Source of the DNA: Adiantum capillus-veneris
Lineage: Eukaryota > Streptophyta > Polypodiopsida > Polypodiales > Pteridaceae
Reading direction: 5' to 3'
Assembly: GCA_014529385.2 (NCBI GenBank)
Contig: CM043944.1
Location: 93,766,476-93,830,475 of the forward strand
DNA: 64,000 nucleotides
Shown here: positions 52,101-63,909 of the stretch, in pieces
Layout of the letters: each line of letters opens with the position of its first letter
Numbering within the stretch: position 1 is the stretch's first letter
Made by a program: the position numbers and the translations under genes
Notes under the pieces: model-generated
Told to the model about the DNA's origin: nothing
Database searches by the model: none
Seen by the model: only the letters and a program-made list of their open reading frames with translations

Positions 52101-53200
52101 AACAGGATCAATATTTTTGGCACCCATTTAATCTGTTCTACTCTGGAACATAGTAAAACTTGATCACCTTCCTCAAATGTCACCAATTATGTACTTTATG
52201 ATGTGCATTTTATGATTTTTTTACCACCTCTTAATAAATTGGTTATACACTTCTTTTCTTGAAGGTATTGGATTCAAGAAAGCACCTTTAGATTCAAGAA
52301 AGCAAACGTGCTTTCTAAAAGTAATTATGCTTTTTAATTTTGATCATGATCATTTATGTGTCCTCAAACTCAAAGAGGAAGATGTTGCCATCAAGAATCT
52401 ATCTAAGGTGAAAAATCTGTGAAGATTAAGCACTTTCTTTTAAGGTGGGATATTTTGCATGTTTTTAAACTAATTGTAGCATTTAGATAAATTATGCTAA
52501 AAGAATAAGAAGTTGCTAATTAACAAATCTACAAGCTCATCAAAAAAGAGGGAGGTAAATAGGTTCTATATACAGACACCGCTTGCCATGAGAGAAGACA
52601 AGACAACCCTTCACAAAATCAACTTTAGCTTTTACTCAATTGTCAAATTATGCAACCAAGGATGTGCCAAAAAGCTCCCTTCAATCTCTACCCCTCCTTA
52701 TGGCTCCATTTTGGAGTCGCTTCATTTGGATGGAATATATCTAGCCCTCTGAAGAAAAAAGCTAACTGGCAGCTGGCACCCGCTGCACATTGCCCCCCCC
52801 CCCCCCCCCCCCCGGTTCTGCACAGCCCTATTGCAACCTACCCTACCTTGCAGTGCGATGCTCAGTGAGAGGGCCACGACCCTGTTGTGTGTCGATTGCC
52901 CTCCTACACACTTTCTTGACTTCTAGATCTACTACACAATTTTTGTCCCCATTCTACTTCACGCTTACTTTCGTTCCTTCATGCCTAAACCAAAACACAC
53001 ACATACACATACCCTTTGGTAACACAGCCTCTGATAGGCACTAAAAGGGGAGAGAGAGAGAGAGAGATTTCGGATTATCATCCACAAAGGTCAAATATGA
53101 CCCATGGGACCATAGACAAAACAGTACAACGCTTCCTTCTAAATGAAGGCATGAGATACATATCACTTAAGGATTGAGGGCCCATCAGAGGGGCTTTACA
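52100..53200. other. Unassigned AT-rich stretch
   Basis: No gene recognised. It contains a C21 homopolymer at 52793-52813 and a short GA run at about 53049-53067. Confidence 0.5.
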
Positions 53201-53212
53201 GAAGAAAACCTA

Positions 53213-53908
53213 AGTGGGGTCAAGAGCCCCTTTGGGAGTTCCAAACTCTTGGATTACGGATTTATCGCCTCTATAAACTACCCGTTTACCTTGCTTGTGG
53301 GCTTCGTGCATCTTCTTGAGCTTAGCTTTTTTAATCTTGAGTTGATTCGGGGTTAGCTCCTTGGTAATCGAAAGCTTTTTTCCCTTGAGAGAGGCGGAAT
53401 TGATGTAGTAGTGTCATCCGGTCCTCTTTGTCCTTGAAAGTGAGAACATAGTGATCAAGATGCACCTGTCTATGCATGTCGTTGATCCAAGAAATGGTTT
53501 CTGGAGGGTGTTCTCTTCTTGAAGTCTTCCTTCACGAAGCTTTGTTGTCACATGAGTCTTCATTTTGGCAATAGTTGTCCAGTGAGCTTGGGTGACTTTT
53601 GCTTCAACTTTCTTTACTTTGTCAGTGACAAGATTGACCATGGAATCAAAGTGTGCCTCTAGCTTGATAAGGCAAGCTTTCAGTTCACGATTTTCTTCCA
53701 TGACTCGATCGAGGGCTTCTTGAACCTGGGTGAAGCTATCAATTTTGCTAGGGGCTGCTACCACAGCCGCAAAATTATGCCTTGTGCTGGAGTTCTTGGG
53801 GTATTCATCATTGCTGAGCTCCAAAAGGCATGTATTTGATCCTTTTGGTATGCGGCAGATGACTTGGTTCGTGGCAGATGTCTTTAACTTTGGCAAAAAA
53901 TTGTTCAT
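53213..53908 (-). pseudogene. Possible ORF1-like coiled-coil protein of a non-LTR element (tentative)
   Basis: Minus-strand frame of 164 codons with a heptad-rich stretch (VQEALDRVMEENRELKACL, MVNLVTDKVKKVEAKVTQ), then LDHYVLTFKDKEDRMTLL and, after one frameshift, ITKELTPNQLKIKKAKLKKM and EAHKQGKRVVYRGDKSVIQE. Coiled coil, an RRM-like strand (V-x-F-x-KEDR) and a DLTP-x-Q...GK+..+RGDK end is the arrangement seen in L1 ORF1-type RNA-binding proteins. No RT is adjacent, so the assignment rests on motif order only. Confidence 0.42.
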
Positions 53909-54472
53909 AACTTTGGCAAAAAATAGACTTGATGTGCAGAAACAAAACTTTGGCAGAAAATGGAGATCGACTTAGAGCGTCGCATATCAGTTGTCTGCCA
54001 CAGAGCGTCCCCTCCATGGGTTTGTCAATTCCATGGAGCAGCTCCACCGAGAGCAACCATGGGAGCTTCATAGGGCTACCACACAAACAACATGCAGGTT
54101 GACTTGAAACGCCAAGATCTCAGCTTAATGAGCTTGTTAGAAAATGTGATTTCTGCTTGGAGGAAGGCGAGAGAGCAGCTCCAACTTTGGCTGGTGCATG
54201 ATAGAGGCTTAATGTCCCCTATAGCGCTAGCCCTCGCCCTAGGGGGACTATCAAAGCATGAGACTATGGAGGCTAGAGAGAGAGAGAGATCACTGCCTCT
54301 TGCCATCCCTCCGCCTCTTGATCACCACACCTTGCCCATGAGGTTCAAGAATGCACTGCTACACCCAAATTGCAAGACCTAGGGCTTGCGGCACAGGGAC
54401 CTTTCCCAACAACAATCCCTACCTCATGCTCTGAGGAATGACAAGAACCTCATGTTCATGCTTCAAAGTAAT

Positions 54473-54479
<7 letters not shown>

Positions 54480-54515
<36 letters not shown>
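54480..54515 (+). repeat. (GA)n microsatellite
   Basis: About 18 AG repeats followed by GATGGAGAGAGAAA. Confidence 0.95.
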
Positions 54516-54522
<7 letters not shown>

Positions 54523-55044
54523 AGAAATATATGCACGTGTGGAAAGAAAAGGAGAGGGAGAAATATATTTTTTTCTCCCTTCCCTTGTCCCCTTACATCC
54601 CCAAAATTGCATCTTGTGAGATTCCACCTAACAAAACCACTTTCAAAAACACTATGGGAGATAGAAATATCACACGCATGAAAAGAAAAGGAGAGATATA
54701 TATTTTTGTCCCTTCCCTTTTCCTCTTAAATCTCGAAGCCAGCATCTTTTGAGATTCCACCTAATAGAAACCAATTTCCAAAATTTTAAGCCCACAACCT
54801 AATGGCTCTAAAAAAAAGAAAAGGTTTTCCTAAAAATGCTAGAGGAAAGAAAATCAAGAAGAAGAAGAAAAACACAAATGTATAAGGTGCATTCGACCAT
54901 CTCTATTTATATGCACACAAAAAATTTCTTTTCACTTTTCACCTCCATCTTCACTATGCAATCGAGATGTTTTGAAAGGATTTTTAATTTTCTAAAATTG
55001 GAGAGACCTAATGGCTATATTTCATTTGACATCATGTGGAATCT

Positions 55045-55210
55045 TTAGGGATTTCTTTAGCACATCCCCCCTTCCTGTGAAGCTTCAAATTCAAGATCTC
55101 TGAGAGAAATGGACTCAAACATGACTCCGTTTAGGGATTCCTTCAGCAAATCCCCCTCCCCATGAAGCTTCAAATTCAAGAGCTCTGAGAGAAATGGGCT
55201 CGAATATGAG
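55045..55210 (+). repeat. 86-bp tandem duplication
   Basis: Copies start TTAGGGATTTCTTTAGCA (55045) and TTAGGGATTCCTTCAGCA (55131), both with GAAGCTTCAAATTCAAGA and CTCTGAGAGAAATGG. Confidence 0.88.
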
Positions 55211-55499
55211 CGCATATGGAGATGCCTATTTGCAGGTTGCACTAACCACTTGCACACTAACCATTGCTATAGCCTATATGCACCTTCCCCCTTTTTAAAG
55301 AAAGGCAATGCTTCTTAGCACTCATCCACCCATGTTGCCCTGCCATGTCGCCCTTGTTTCCGCTAGGTACCTCCTGCCACTTACTACATGCGGTGCGTAT
55401 CATGGTGTTAGGTGCCCTTGCCCATCAATAGTGCACCGCATGCCCTGCCTTCTACTACATTGACATTTACCTCCTGAACATGGTTTCCATAAAAGTGAG

Positions 55500-56229
55500 A
55501 GAGAATCACACAAGATTCCCCTAAAATGATACATGCAATATCATATCCAACTTTTCATACTTGGGTTAAGAACTTCTATAATTGACATCCTCCTTGATAA
55601 ATCCATCACCCCTCATCAACATGGATTCATAAAGAGAAGGTCAATATATGAAAACATTCTGGCAGCAATGGTCGGCATTGAATATACAAACTTCACCGAT
55701 CAAGAGTGTATCCTTTTGCAACTTGATGTGGACAATGCATATGACCCACTTGCCTAGTCCGTAGAAGGCGTCTTGAAATAATTGGGTTTTGGACCTCGGC
55801 TATGTCGGTTGGTACATACCCTTGGTAGGCAGCCACTCTGAGCTACTATTTTTGTGGGCTCCTTTGAAGTCAAAAGATCAATCAAATAGGGTTGCCCTCT
55901 TGCCCCACTTTCATTTGCCATCGGTTCTCATCCCCTTTGTTACCATGTTGGAAGCAAGTGTTGCAAGGGGGGAGATTCGAGGGTTGTCCTTACCAGGTAA
56001 CAAACAACTCCTGGCTAAGATCTTTGCAGACCACTCCTTGCTCTTCTTAAAAGATGGTCCTCAAATGCTGAGAAAGGCTCTATAGATTGTTCAAATGCTT
56101 CCAGAAAATGACCCGTCTGACCCATCTCAATGGTCTGGTGAGATTGTCTCAAAAGGTAAGGTCTTTCACCACCTAGGGGCTAGGGTGTCAGGCCAAGTTC
56201 CTAGAGGCTCAAGGCTAGTCTAAACCGAG
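55500..56229 (+). pseudogene. LINE-3 reverse transcriptase fragment
   Basis: ITPHQHGFIKRRSIYENILA, QECILLQLDVDNAYDPLA (expected D-x-KAYDRV), and then LLAKIFADHSLLFLKDGPQM, where the catalytic FADD has become FADH. FHHLGARVSGQVP follows. This is plant L1 RT, a different family from LINE-1 (QTGLVNERSILDNIF). Frames are broken at about 55757. It is cut at 56229 by the C2 LTR of copia F. Confidence 0.87.
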
Positions 56230-56473
56230 TGTTGGAATTAGGGTTGTAGGAAAACGCACACAGCTTGGAGAAGACGAAGGAATTTTAAGGCACACAAAAG
56301 AGAGTGTATTACTTAGTGTGCAAAGGAAAGATAGATAGCCCTAGAGTGATGGGCGTATATACAATGCACGGGGGGGGGGGGGGGGGGGAGGGGGGAACCT
56401 CCTAAAGAGGGAAAAAATGCCCTGACGGTCCTAGTGTGTTCACACACATCACTACCACATGTATATGGTAACA
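56230..56473 (-). repeat. C2 LTR (3' LTR of element F), complete
   Basis: 244 bp, plus-strand TGTTGGAATTAGGG...TATATGGTAACA. It contains a G19 homopolymer at 56370-56388, where copy D reads ACGGGAAAAAAACC. Confidence 0.88.
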
Positions 56474-56499
56474 AATCCCCCCTGGAGTGATGTGGTGAA

Positions 56500-57196
56500 C
56501 GAGAGCTTGCACATGAGTAAAGGGAAGTGCCATGCCCTGAGGACATGATGAGTCCACAAAGGGGAGTAAGCCCAAAGCTTTGCAAAAAGCTTTGAACTTC
56601 TCACGAGACAATGCCTTTTGTGAAAAGATTTGCAAGATTGTCCTATGTTGGCACATAAGCCAAGATGATCTCTCCTGCTGAGAGCCTGTCCCTGATATAG
56701 TATTAATGCATCTCAATGTGCTTTGTGCGAGAATGAAAAACTGGGTTTCTCACAATTGCCAATGCGCTCTGACTATCAGTGTAGATAGTGTTGGCAGTGT
56801 CTTGTCCAACACCCAAATCAGCCATAAGGCGTCTGAGCCATACACACTCAACCGTAGCTATGAAGACTGCCCTGTACTCAGCCTCACAACTAGAAGTGGC
56901 CACATTAGGTTGCTTCTTGCTCAACCATGATATACATGAATTGCCAAGCATGAAACAAAAACCACTTGTGGACACTTGCATGTCAAAATAACCAGCCCAA
57001 TCTGAGTCCGAAAAAGCATGTAAGTCTGGCGGCAATGATCCCCCCTTGGGATAAAACAAGCCAAGATGTAAAGTGCCGCTCAAGTAGCGGAAAATCCTTT
57101 TGACAGCCTACCAATGCTTAGACCATAGGCTATGCATAAATCTATTGACCTGTGAGACTGTAAACTGAATATCCGGCCTCGTGTTGCATACATAAA
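56500..57196 (-). pseudogene. Copia C2 RNase H (copy F)
   Basis: Starts TRPDIQFTVSQVNRFMHSLW, then LSGTLHLGLFYPKGG, AFSDSDWAGYFDMQVSTSG (first Asp), CISWLSKKQPNVATSSCEAE (Glu), TDSQSALAIVRNPVFHSRTK (second Asp) and a damaged end. Its frame 57083-56703 is open for 126 codons. All catalytic acids are visible, so this copy is in better state than D. Confidence 0.92.
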
Positions 57197-57670
57197 TGTC
57201 ATAAAATATAATATCTAACTTTACCAAATGATTTTCTCACATTAAATTAATCATTTAATGTGGGAGAATAAACGGGAACAAGAGTTAGAATAGAGACATG
57301 TGCTTCCTATCTCAACACGGGACCAAAACGAGAGATGGTTGCATCTCAATAGGGGTCCAAAAGGAGATGGTCTATCAAAGAGCAATGTGCAATAAGTGCT
57401 TCTAGACTTACCTCAGCAAGGGACCAAGAGGAGAGATGGTTACATCTCAATAGGGGTCCAAAAGAGGTAGTCTATCAAAGAGCAATGTGCATCTAATGGA
57501 GCTTAAAAGACCTTAAGTTTAGCTTCATTAAAGACCTCCAATGGTTAGTGTTAAAAGTCCTTGAGGTGGGAACCCGACCTAAGCTTAAGGTTCTTGTCGT
57601 GCGTGATGACTAAGGTGCTTGAGGTGCTTGTCATGCTTGATGACTAAGGTACTTGAGGTGCTTGTCATAC

Positions 57671-57973
57671 TTAATGAGGAAGGTACTTGAGAAACTTCCC
57701 ATGCATGGGGGGTAAGGTGCTTGAGTCAAAAAGAGACCCTACAAACTTAATGAGGAAGGTGCTTGAGAAGCTTCTCATGCATGAGGGATAAGGTGCTTGA
57801 GTCAAAAAGAGAACCTACAAACTTAATGAGGAAGGTTCTTGAGAAGCTTCCTTTGCATGGGGGGTAAGGTGCTTGAGTCAAAAAAGAACCTACAAACTTA
57901 ATGAGGAAGGTGCTTGAGAAGCTTCCTATGCATGGGGGGTAAGGTGTTTGAGTCAAAAAGAGACCCTACAAAG
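57671..57973 (+). repeat. Four tandem ~76-bp repeats in LTR G
   Basis: Unit starts at 57671, 57747, 57823 and 57898: TTAATGAGGAAGGTGCTTGA ... AGTCAAAAAGAGACCCTACAA. Other G2 LTRs have one copy, so this is an expansion specific to this LTR. Confidence 0.92.
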
Positions 57974-58348
57974 GAGGGTGAAAGTCCCAAAGTTAGGATA
58001 ATCTTTGACTTAACCTTCCACTCACCCAAAGGGCACCCCTTTTCTCAAGGGGCACATTGGACACATGTCAGACTCTCCCTATGCTTAACCACATGGTGTG
58101 CTTGAATGCTATTGGCTGGGCTAAAGAGGGGTCCAACGAGCTTCTAGTTCCATTCATCAAATATCTAGATATTTTCAAGCTCTCTCTCTCTAAGGGGTAA
58201 GGAGGACACTTGTCCAAAGACTACCCATGTACTTGAATGCATGTTGCATGTGATTGGCTAGGGGGAAGAGGGGTCCAGTGAGCTTGAAACATGTGTAAAA
58301 GCTACAACTCACCCCAAGCAAGAAAGGGGGGTGCTGGGGGGATATACA

Positions 58349-58350
<2 letters not shown>

Positions 58351-58392
<42 letters not shown>
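58351..58392 (+). repeat. (AC)n microsatellite in LTR G
   Basis: 21 AC repeats. The solo LTR at about 63223-63250 has only a broken CACACACAC run. Confidence 0.96.
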
Positions 58393-58394
<2 letters not shown>

Positions 58395-59059
58395 ATTTTG
58401 TGGATTCATTCTCACTTGGTGAAAGTTGAGGAACTCCACCTCCTTCTCCAAGTTGTGAGAAGTGAGAGCCTACACCACACTCTTGGCTATGGAATGCAAA
58501 TCCAACCAAGAGCCATGCTTCAATGTTTAAGCTTGCTATCTTCTCCATCTTCATTACTATGCTATTATGCATGCTAGCAAGAAGAGTGATGATAAGTGAG
58601 GAACTATTTCTTTCTCCTATGGAATGTTTCTTCTTCATCTTCCCTACCCTCATTCCCCGCTAGCTCTCTCCACCTTCGAAGGTGTTTGAGGCCTTGGGAC
58701 TGAGGCTTGGGATAGTTAATGCTTTCTACAAAGTTTATGTTATGCTTGTGATGCATGAAGCTTTCCATCTTCATTGCATCATCTAGGTCACAAGGAACAC
58801 AAAGATTGTATTGTACCAAGTCTCTCTTGATGGGAGAAACTATAATACAAATGCCTATTGGAGGGGGGACCGGCTCCATATGAATCCGGTTCTCAACTAT
58901 TGTCATGTTCTCTAAACTCTCTCTCTTGCAAAAGTATTGTTCATGCCAAGTTAACTAAGTACCATGTTTATGTTGCTACCATCAATCAAGTTCACCTGCT
59001 ATGCTCACCTAATGTCCTAATTCCGCTACTCTCAAAGTTCATAGGCCATTTCCATTACA

Positions 59060-59073
59060 TTGGTATCAGAGCA
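59060..59073 (+). other. Primer binding site of element G
   Basis: TTGGTATCAGAGCA, a perfect initiator tRNA-Met site. The leader to gag (59074-59470) follows with no gene. Confidence 0.93.
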
Positions 59074-59470
59074 TTTGGTTTCTCTTTTCTTGCTTAAGAA
59101 GAGAGATCCTTAAGTAGCCTATTAATGGTTGATTTTGTTAATTATATTACGGTAAGTGGGACTGGGATCTATTATCGGTTTTGTTGAGCCCACTATGTGG
59201 GATATGGTGCACACCTCGGGAGCTTTGGTTTTAATAATGGAGTCTTTTTAGACTTGCCTACGGCTTTACCATTATTGAGCCATAAGAAGTCCAAAAGGAG
59301 CTATCGCTCGGCAACTTCGCTATGTTAGACTCACTCCACTACTCTCTATTAACCGATTCGAGCCGTGGGTGTAGATACTTAAGTGCCTATTTTCAAAGGC
59401 TAAGAGGAGTAACAACTAAGGTTTTGAATTGCCGAAGCATACAATAAGTAAACACATAAGTTTAATTAAC

Positions 59471-60370
59471 ATGACTGACAATAACCAAGAGAGTAGAATG
59501 AACATTGATAACTTTGATTTTGCACGAAGGTGCTAATGATGATGCCCCCATGTTTCTTAATTATCTTGTTACTAGGTTGCAACAAGCTATGAGCAACCCC
59601 GCTTTGCCAGCCGAAGTTACTCAACAACTTCATGCTTATGGGATTTTCTTTCCTCTCCAAGAGGAGAGAGAGCTTAGGAGGCCTCTTGATGAGACCCCCA
59701 AAATAAGACTCTCTCCCATATACGAGAGGAGGAATCGGAAGATCAAGAAAGTAATGAATCCCTAACTTCCTCCAAAGATGTGGCTCCACGAAGAAGGCGG
59801 ACCAAACGATTGTCAACTCCTGCCAAGAGGAAACGATTAACCGATAGTCCTTCTCCTCGTCACTCCAAAAGGGAAGAGAGGAAACAAAGGAAGAAAAGGG
59901 CAAGAAATAGGTCACCCTCTTCTCCTTCTTCTTCACCTTCCTCCTCTTCCAATGAAAGCAATAGTTATTCTCCTAGAGTATACAAGAGGGAGGACATCGC
60001 AAATCTTATCCTGCATGGCTAAGGTCACAAAAGCTCAAGAAGTTCAAAGAAGGAGGAAAGAGTATCTCTTTTCTCACCTATGATGGCACCTTTGGTGCTA
60101 CTAACAAAGTATTGGCCTTCATCCAACAATTTGATGCGGCCTTTGGAGACGAGGGCTTCATGGAGTCCTCCAAGCTATGCCATGTAGCTGTGCACTTCCA
60201 AAAATCGGCTCGTCAATGGTGGGCTAGCCTTCGTGGCAATGGCGAAGCCCCAAAGACATGGAAAACTCTACGAGTTTCCATCATGAAGAAATTCCTTGCA
60301 AGCAATGCAAAGGACAAAGTGCTCACCGAATGGCGGAGTTTGAGTCCTCTCTCATGAGTCTATCCACAAA
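59471..60370 (+). pseudogene. G2 gag, N-terminus and capsid (copy G)
   Basis: ATG at 59471 (MTDNNQESRMNIDNFDFA) stops after 21 codons by a frameshift. The frame resumes with GANDDAPMFLNYLVTRLQQA, then a stop at 59763, an Arg/Lys/Ser-rich basic region (KREERKQRKKRARNRSPSSP), and the capsid FIQQFDAAFGDEGFMESSKL, HFQKSARQWWASLRGNGEAP, MKKFLASNAKDKVLTEW. Copy H keeps only the capsid half. Confidence 0.88.
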
Positions 60371-60760
60371 TATGTGGACAAGTTTTGGGATTTACATCTC
60401 ATGGCTACTATCTTTCAAAAGATAGACTTTGTCGTGCAAAAGAAACAATTCTGTGTGGGATTACCCGAAGAGATGGCCGAGTATGTCAACTCTCAACGGC
60501 CTGGTTCTATCACCAAAGTAATTCACCACACCATGGTTACTTCGCGCATCAATTTCCAACAAGGGGCTAGACGTAATGTCAAGCCCATGGAAAATAAAGA
60601 CAAAAGTGATGCCAAGGGGAAAACCAATGCCCAAAATTCTTACCAAGGCTATTCCAACAACAACAACAATCGGTCCAAGGAGAAGGGGGTTTACAAAGGT
60701 AAATATAAACTCTCTCCTAAAGAGCTAGAAGCTTTTTGTAAGGACCACAAATGTTTTAAG
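60371..60760 (+). pseudogene. G2 gag C-terminus and zinc knuckle (copy G)
   Basis: DKFWDLHLMATIFQKIDFVV, KKQFCVGLPEEMAEYVNSQR, a basic Asn-rich linker, then KLSPKELEAFCKDHKCFKWG where copy H has CFKCWEQGH: the second Cys is changed to Trp and the rest is frameshifted, so the CCHC knuckle is lost. Confidence 0.87.
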
Positions 60761-61395
60761 TGGGGGGACAAGGCTATCGTTATCGTCCTTGCCCCAAGAG
60801 AATTGGCCACAATGAGACTCCTAGAGCCTCTATGTTTGAAGCTACAAAGGAGGATGCTCATTGCCAAGGATTTCTCCTTTCCTATGCTTGGGGAAAGCTG
60901 CAAGAGCATGATGCCTTTATTTTGTTTGACCCTGGTTCAACTCACAACTTCATATCCACGGAGTTGACCACCAAGCTAGGCATACAAGCCCACGAGATGG
61001 GAGATGCATTGAAAGCCAATGGAGCTATCAAGGGACAAGATGTCTCAATTACTTCCTTAATTGGAAAATTAAGGCTTCATGTCCAAAGCTATGTGGACAA
61101 AAAGGATTTCTTCATCTGCCCTCTAAAACATGAGAATGTTATCTTTGGGGCACCATGGTTTAACTCCATGGCTTCCAACATGAATTACCTTGAAAGGAGA
61201 ATCTACTTCACCTTCAGGGAAAAGAGCATGTACATACATGCTAATGAGTCAGGGAACACCATATCCACTATTAAAACACTTGCTTTTGGTAAGTCCATGA
61301 AAAGCTCTACTTTTGCGTATATGATTTTTGTTGGAGAATCTGCAAATGATTCCAATGGTTTTACAAATAGCAATAAAGGGAAGCTCAGTGCCTAA
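60760..61395 (+). pseudogene. G2 aspartic protease (copy G)
   Basis: Open frame of 211 codons: FLLSYAWGKLQEHDAFILFD-PGSTHNFIS active site, TELTTKLGIQAHEMGDALKA, SITSLIGKLRLHVQSYVDKK and NVIFGAPWF. It matches copy H almost codon for codon. The active-site form D-P-G-S is shared by both. It ends shortly before RT. Confidence 0.92.
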
Positions 61396-61988
61396 CAAGC
61401 CTCCTTATCGAGTTTCACAAGCTCAACAAGAGGAGATCATGAGGCAAATGCATGAATTGGTGAAAAAAGGGATGGTGAGGTCTAGCCGCTCTCCATTTTG
61501 TTCACCATTTCTTTAAGTGCAAAAGAAAGACGACACATATTACATGTGTGTCGATTATAGAGCACTAAATAAGATCACTATCAAAAATATATTTCCCGTG
61601 CTGTGGGTAGAAGATCTTTTTGATAATTACAAGTTTTGGCCTGACAACTGCTCCAGATGCATTCAAACTCATGATGGACAAAAATCTTCAGGCCATGACA
61701 AATTCTCTTGAGAAGTACAAGGGACACCTCCAGGTAATCTTTCAAGTTGTGAGAGAGAATAAGCTTTTCATTAATCAAAAGAAAAGTGATATTTTCGTAC
61801 AAGAGATTCAATATTTAGGTCACATTATCTCTAAAGATGGCACCCGTATGGATCCAACAAAGTTAGAGATAATAAAAGGATGGCCTAATCCAAGGAATCT
61901 ACAGGAGGTACAAAGCTTCATAGGTATGTGTGCATACTGTAGATGCTTCTTAGAAAAAATTCTCGCTAATAGTAGGCCCATTGCATGA
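61396..61988 (+). pseudogene. G2 reverse transcriptase, palm deleted (copy G)
   Basis: PNKPPYRVSQAQQEEIMRQM, RSPFCSPFL then a stop (61514), DDTYYMCVDYRALNKITIKN; jump at about 61620 to FGLTTAPDAFKLMMDKNLQA, then a second gap that removes YVDD, and ENKLFINQKKSDIFVQEIQY, LGHIISKDGTRMDPTKLEII, QSFIGMCAYCRCFLEKI. Not functional. Confidence 0.9.
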
Positions 61989-62312
61989 CTTAACAAAAAA
62001 AGAACGTTAAGTATTCATGGACTGCAAAAGTGCAAGAAGATTTTGAGAAGCTTATCTCTCAATGTTTGCTCACACTACTAGATCTCTCAAAGCCATTTGA
62101 GGTCCAATATGATGCTTGTGGTGATTTCCTTGGAGCTATTTTGCTTCAAGAAGAGCATGCCATGGCATATGAGAGTCAAAGACTCAACTTCGATAAGTGT
62201 GTATTGGGCAAATACGAAAAAGAGCTACTAGCTATTCTATATGTCCTAAACACGTGGAAACACTATCTCTTGGCGACTCCATTCACCCTACGAATGGATC
62301 ACAAAGCCTCAA
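61989..62312 (+). pseudogene. G2 RNase H, first part (copy G)
   Basis: LSKPFEVQYDACGDFLGAIL (first Asp), AYESQRLNFDKCVLGKYEKE, LLAILYVLNTWKHYLLATPF, TLRMDHKAS. It is interrupted by the solo LTR and resumes at 63915. Confidence 0.92.
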
Positions 62313-63909
62313 TGTCATAAAATCTTATATCTAATATCTAACCAACCCAAATGATTCTCTCATATTAAACTGATCACTTAATGTGGGAGAATAAACGGGA
62401 ACAAGGGTTAAGATATAGACATGTGCTTATAGATCTATCTCAACATGGGGCAAATGGTAAAGGGGCCCAAATGAGAGATGGTCTATCAAAGAGCAAGGCT
62501 AACCAACGGAGCATAAGACCTTAGGGTTAGCTTCATTGAAGACCTCCAATAATGTGTGTAAAAGTCCTTTGACCTTAGGTAAGCTAGGGCTGACCTTGAG
62601 GCGCGGGAACCCGACCCAGCTCGAGGTGCTTGTCCTGCTTGTCATGCTTGATGACTAAGGTGCTTGAGGTGTTTAATTATTGAGATGCTTGAGGTGCTTG
62701 ACATGCTTGAGATGCTAGGGTTGCACTTAAGGTGAGAACCTAGCCCAAGCTTAAAGTGCTTAACGACCAAGCTTGTGGTGGGAACTGGGCCTATGTATGA
62801 GGGGCTTGAGGTGTCAAAAAGTCAAATATTCAATCCCTACAAGGAGGGGGTGAGCCCTACATGAGGGGGGATGAGAGAGAACACCCACACACTCACACTA
62901 GGCATGCATGGTACAAAGAAAGCAAGAGGGACACTTGTCAAGTTCCTCCTCATGTTGCCCTCATGGTGTGCCTGAAGCCTATTGGTTGGCCACCCAAGGG
63001 GTCCAATAATAATTTAGGAGATTTAATTAATTGATTTAGCATTTATCTAGCCCTCTCTCTCAAAGGGGAAAGGGGGACACTTGTCTCAAGGCTACCCTTG
63101 CTGCTTGTAATGCCTCCTGCCTGTGATTGGCTAGGCCTGGAGGGGTCCAATGAGCTTCAAGCATGAGCTACAAGGGGGGGTCGGCCCAAGCAAGCTAGGG
63201 GGTTGCTTAGGGGGTATACTCACTCACACACACACTCACAAACACTCTCATTGTGTGCTATGCAAAGTGCAAGAGCTCCCTCTCCTTCTCCAAGTAAGTA
63301 GAGGTTGAGAGCCTACACCAACACTCTTGGATATGGAGTGCAAATCCAACCAAGAGCCATGCTTCAATGCTTAAGCTTGCCATCTCCTTCTTCTTCATTA
63401 CTATGCTATTACGTATGCTAGCAACAAGAGTTATGATAAGTGAGGAACTAATTCTTTCTCCTACGAAATGTTTCTTCTTCCTCTTCCCTACCCTCATTCC
63501 CTGCTAGCTCTCTCCACCTTCGAAGGTGTTTGAGGTCTTGGGATAGTTAAAGCTTTCTTCAATTTTATGTTATGTTTGTGATGCATGAAGCTTTCCATCT
63601 TCATTGCATCACCTAGGTCACAAGGAACAAAAAGATTGTATTGTAACAAGTCTCTCTTAATGGGAGAAATCATAATACAAATGCCTATTGGAGGGGGGAC
63701 TGGCTCCACGTAAATCCGGTCCTCAACTGTTGTCATGTTCTCTAAATTCTCTCTCTTGCAAAAGTATTGTTCATGCCAAGTTAACTAATTGCTATGATTA
63801 TGTTTCTATATTCAATTATGTTCACCCGCTATGCTCACAAAGTCATTTCCCAAAAGTATTCTCATTAATTTCCGCTACTCTCAAACTAATATAGGCCAAT
63901 TCCATTAAA
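62313..63909 (+). repeat. G2 solo LTR with target duplication CTCAA
   Basis: 1597 bp in the RNase H of element G. It starts TGTCATAAAATCTTATATC and ends CCAATTCCATTAAA (terminal CA changed to AA). CTCAA is present at 62308-62312 and 63910-63914, and RNase H coding resumes beyond it. Confidence 0.93.

Larger units (their letters stand above)
53910..55499. other. Unassigned stretch with small tandem duplications
   Basis: No gene recognised. It has a GA run at 54480-54515, two diverged copies of a GGAGAGAAATATATTTTT...GAGATTCCACCTAA segment (about 54548-54640 and 54690-54765) and an 86-bp tandem pair at 55045-55210. Confidence 0.55.
56230..57196 (-). mobile_element. Ty1/copia element F (family C2), 3' part
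   Basis: Complete C2 LTR (56230-56473), polypurine tract, and RNase H region up to 57196, where G2 element G starts. It has the same sequence family as D. It is older than G if G inserted into it, but G's right flank is outside the window. Confidence 0.9.
57197..59059 (+). repeat. 5' LTR of element G (family G2)
   Basis: 1863 bp, TGTCATAAAATATAATA...CATTTCCATTACA, then the primer site. It carries 76-bp tandem repeats (57671-57973), an AC microsatellite (58351-58392) and CAAGAGCCATGC-type sequence shared with the other G2 LTRs. Confidence 0.93.

Noticed and set aside
49081-55499. An undescribed system in the least explained 6.4 kb
   Set aside because: Read on both strands; apart from SSRs, small tandem duplications and two weak remnants there is no coherent gene set, so no system is claimed.
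57600-57980. CRISPR-like regular repeats
   Set aside because: The units are contiguous tandem repeats inside an LTR of a plant element, without unique spacers.
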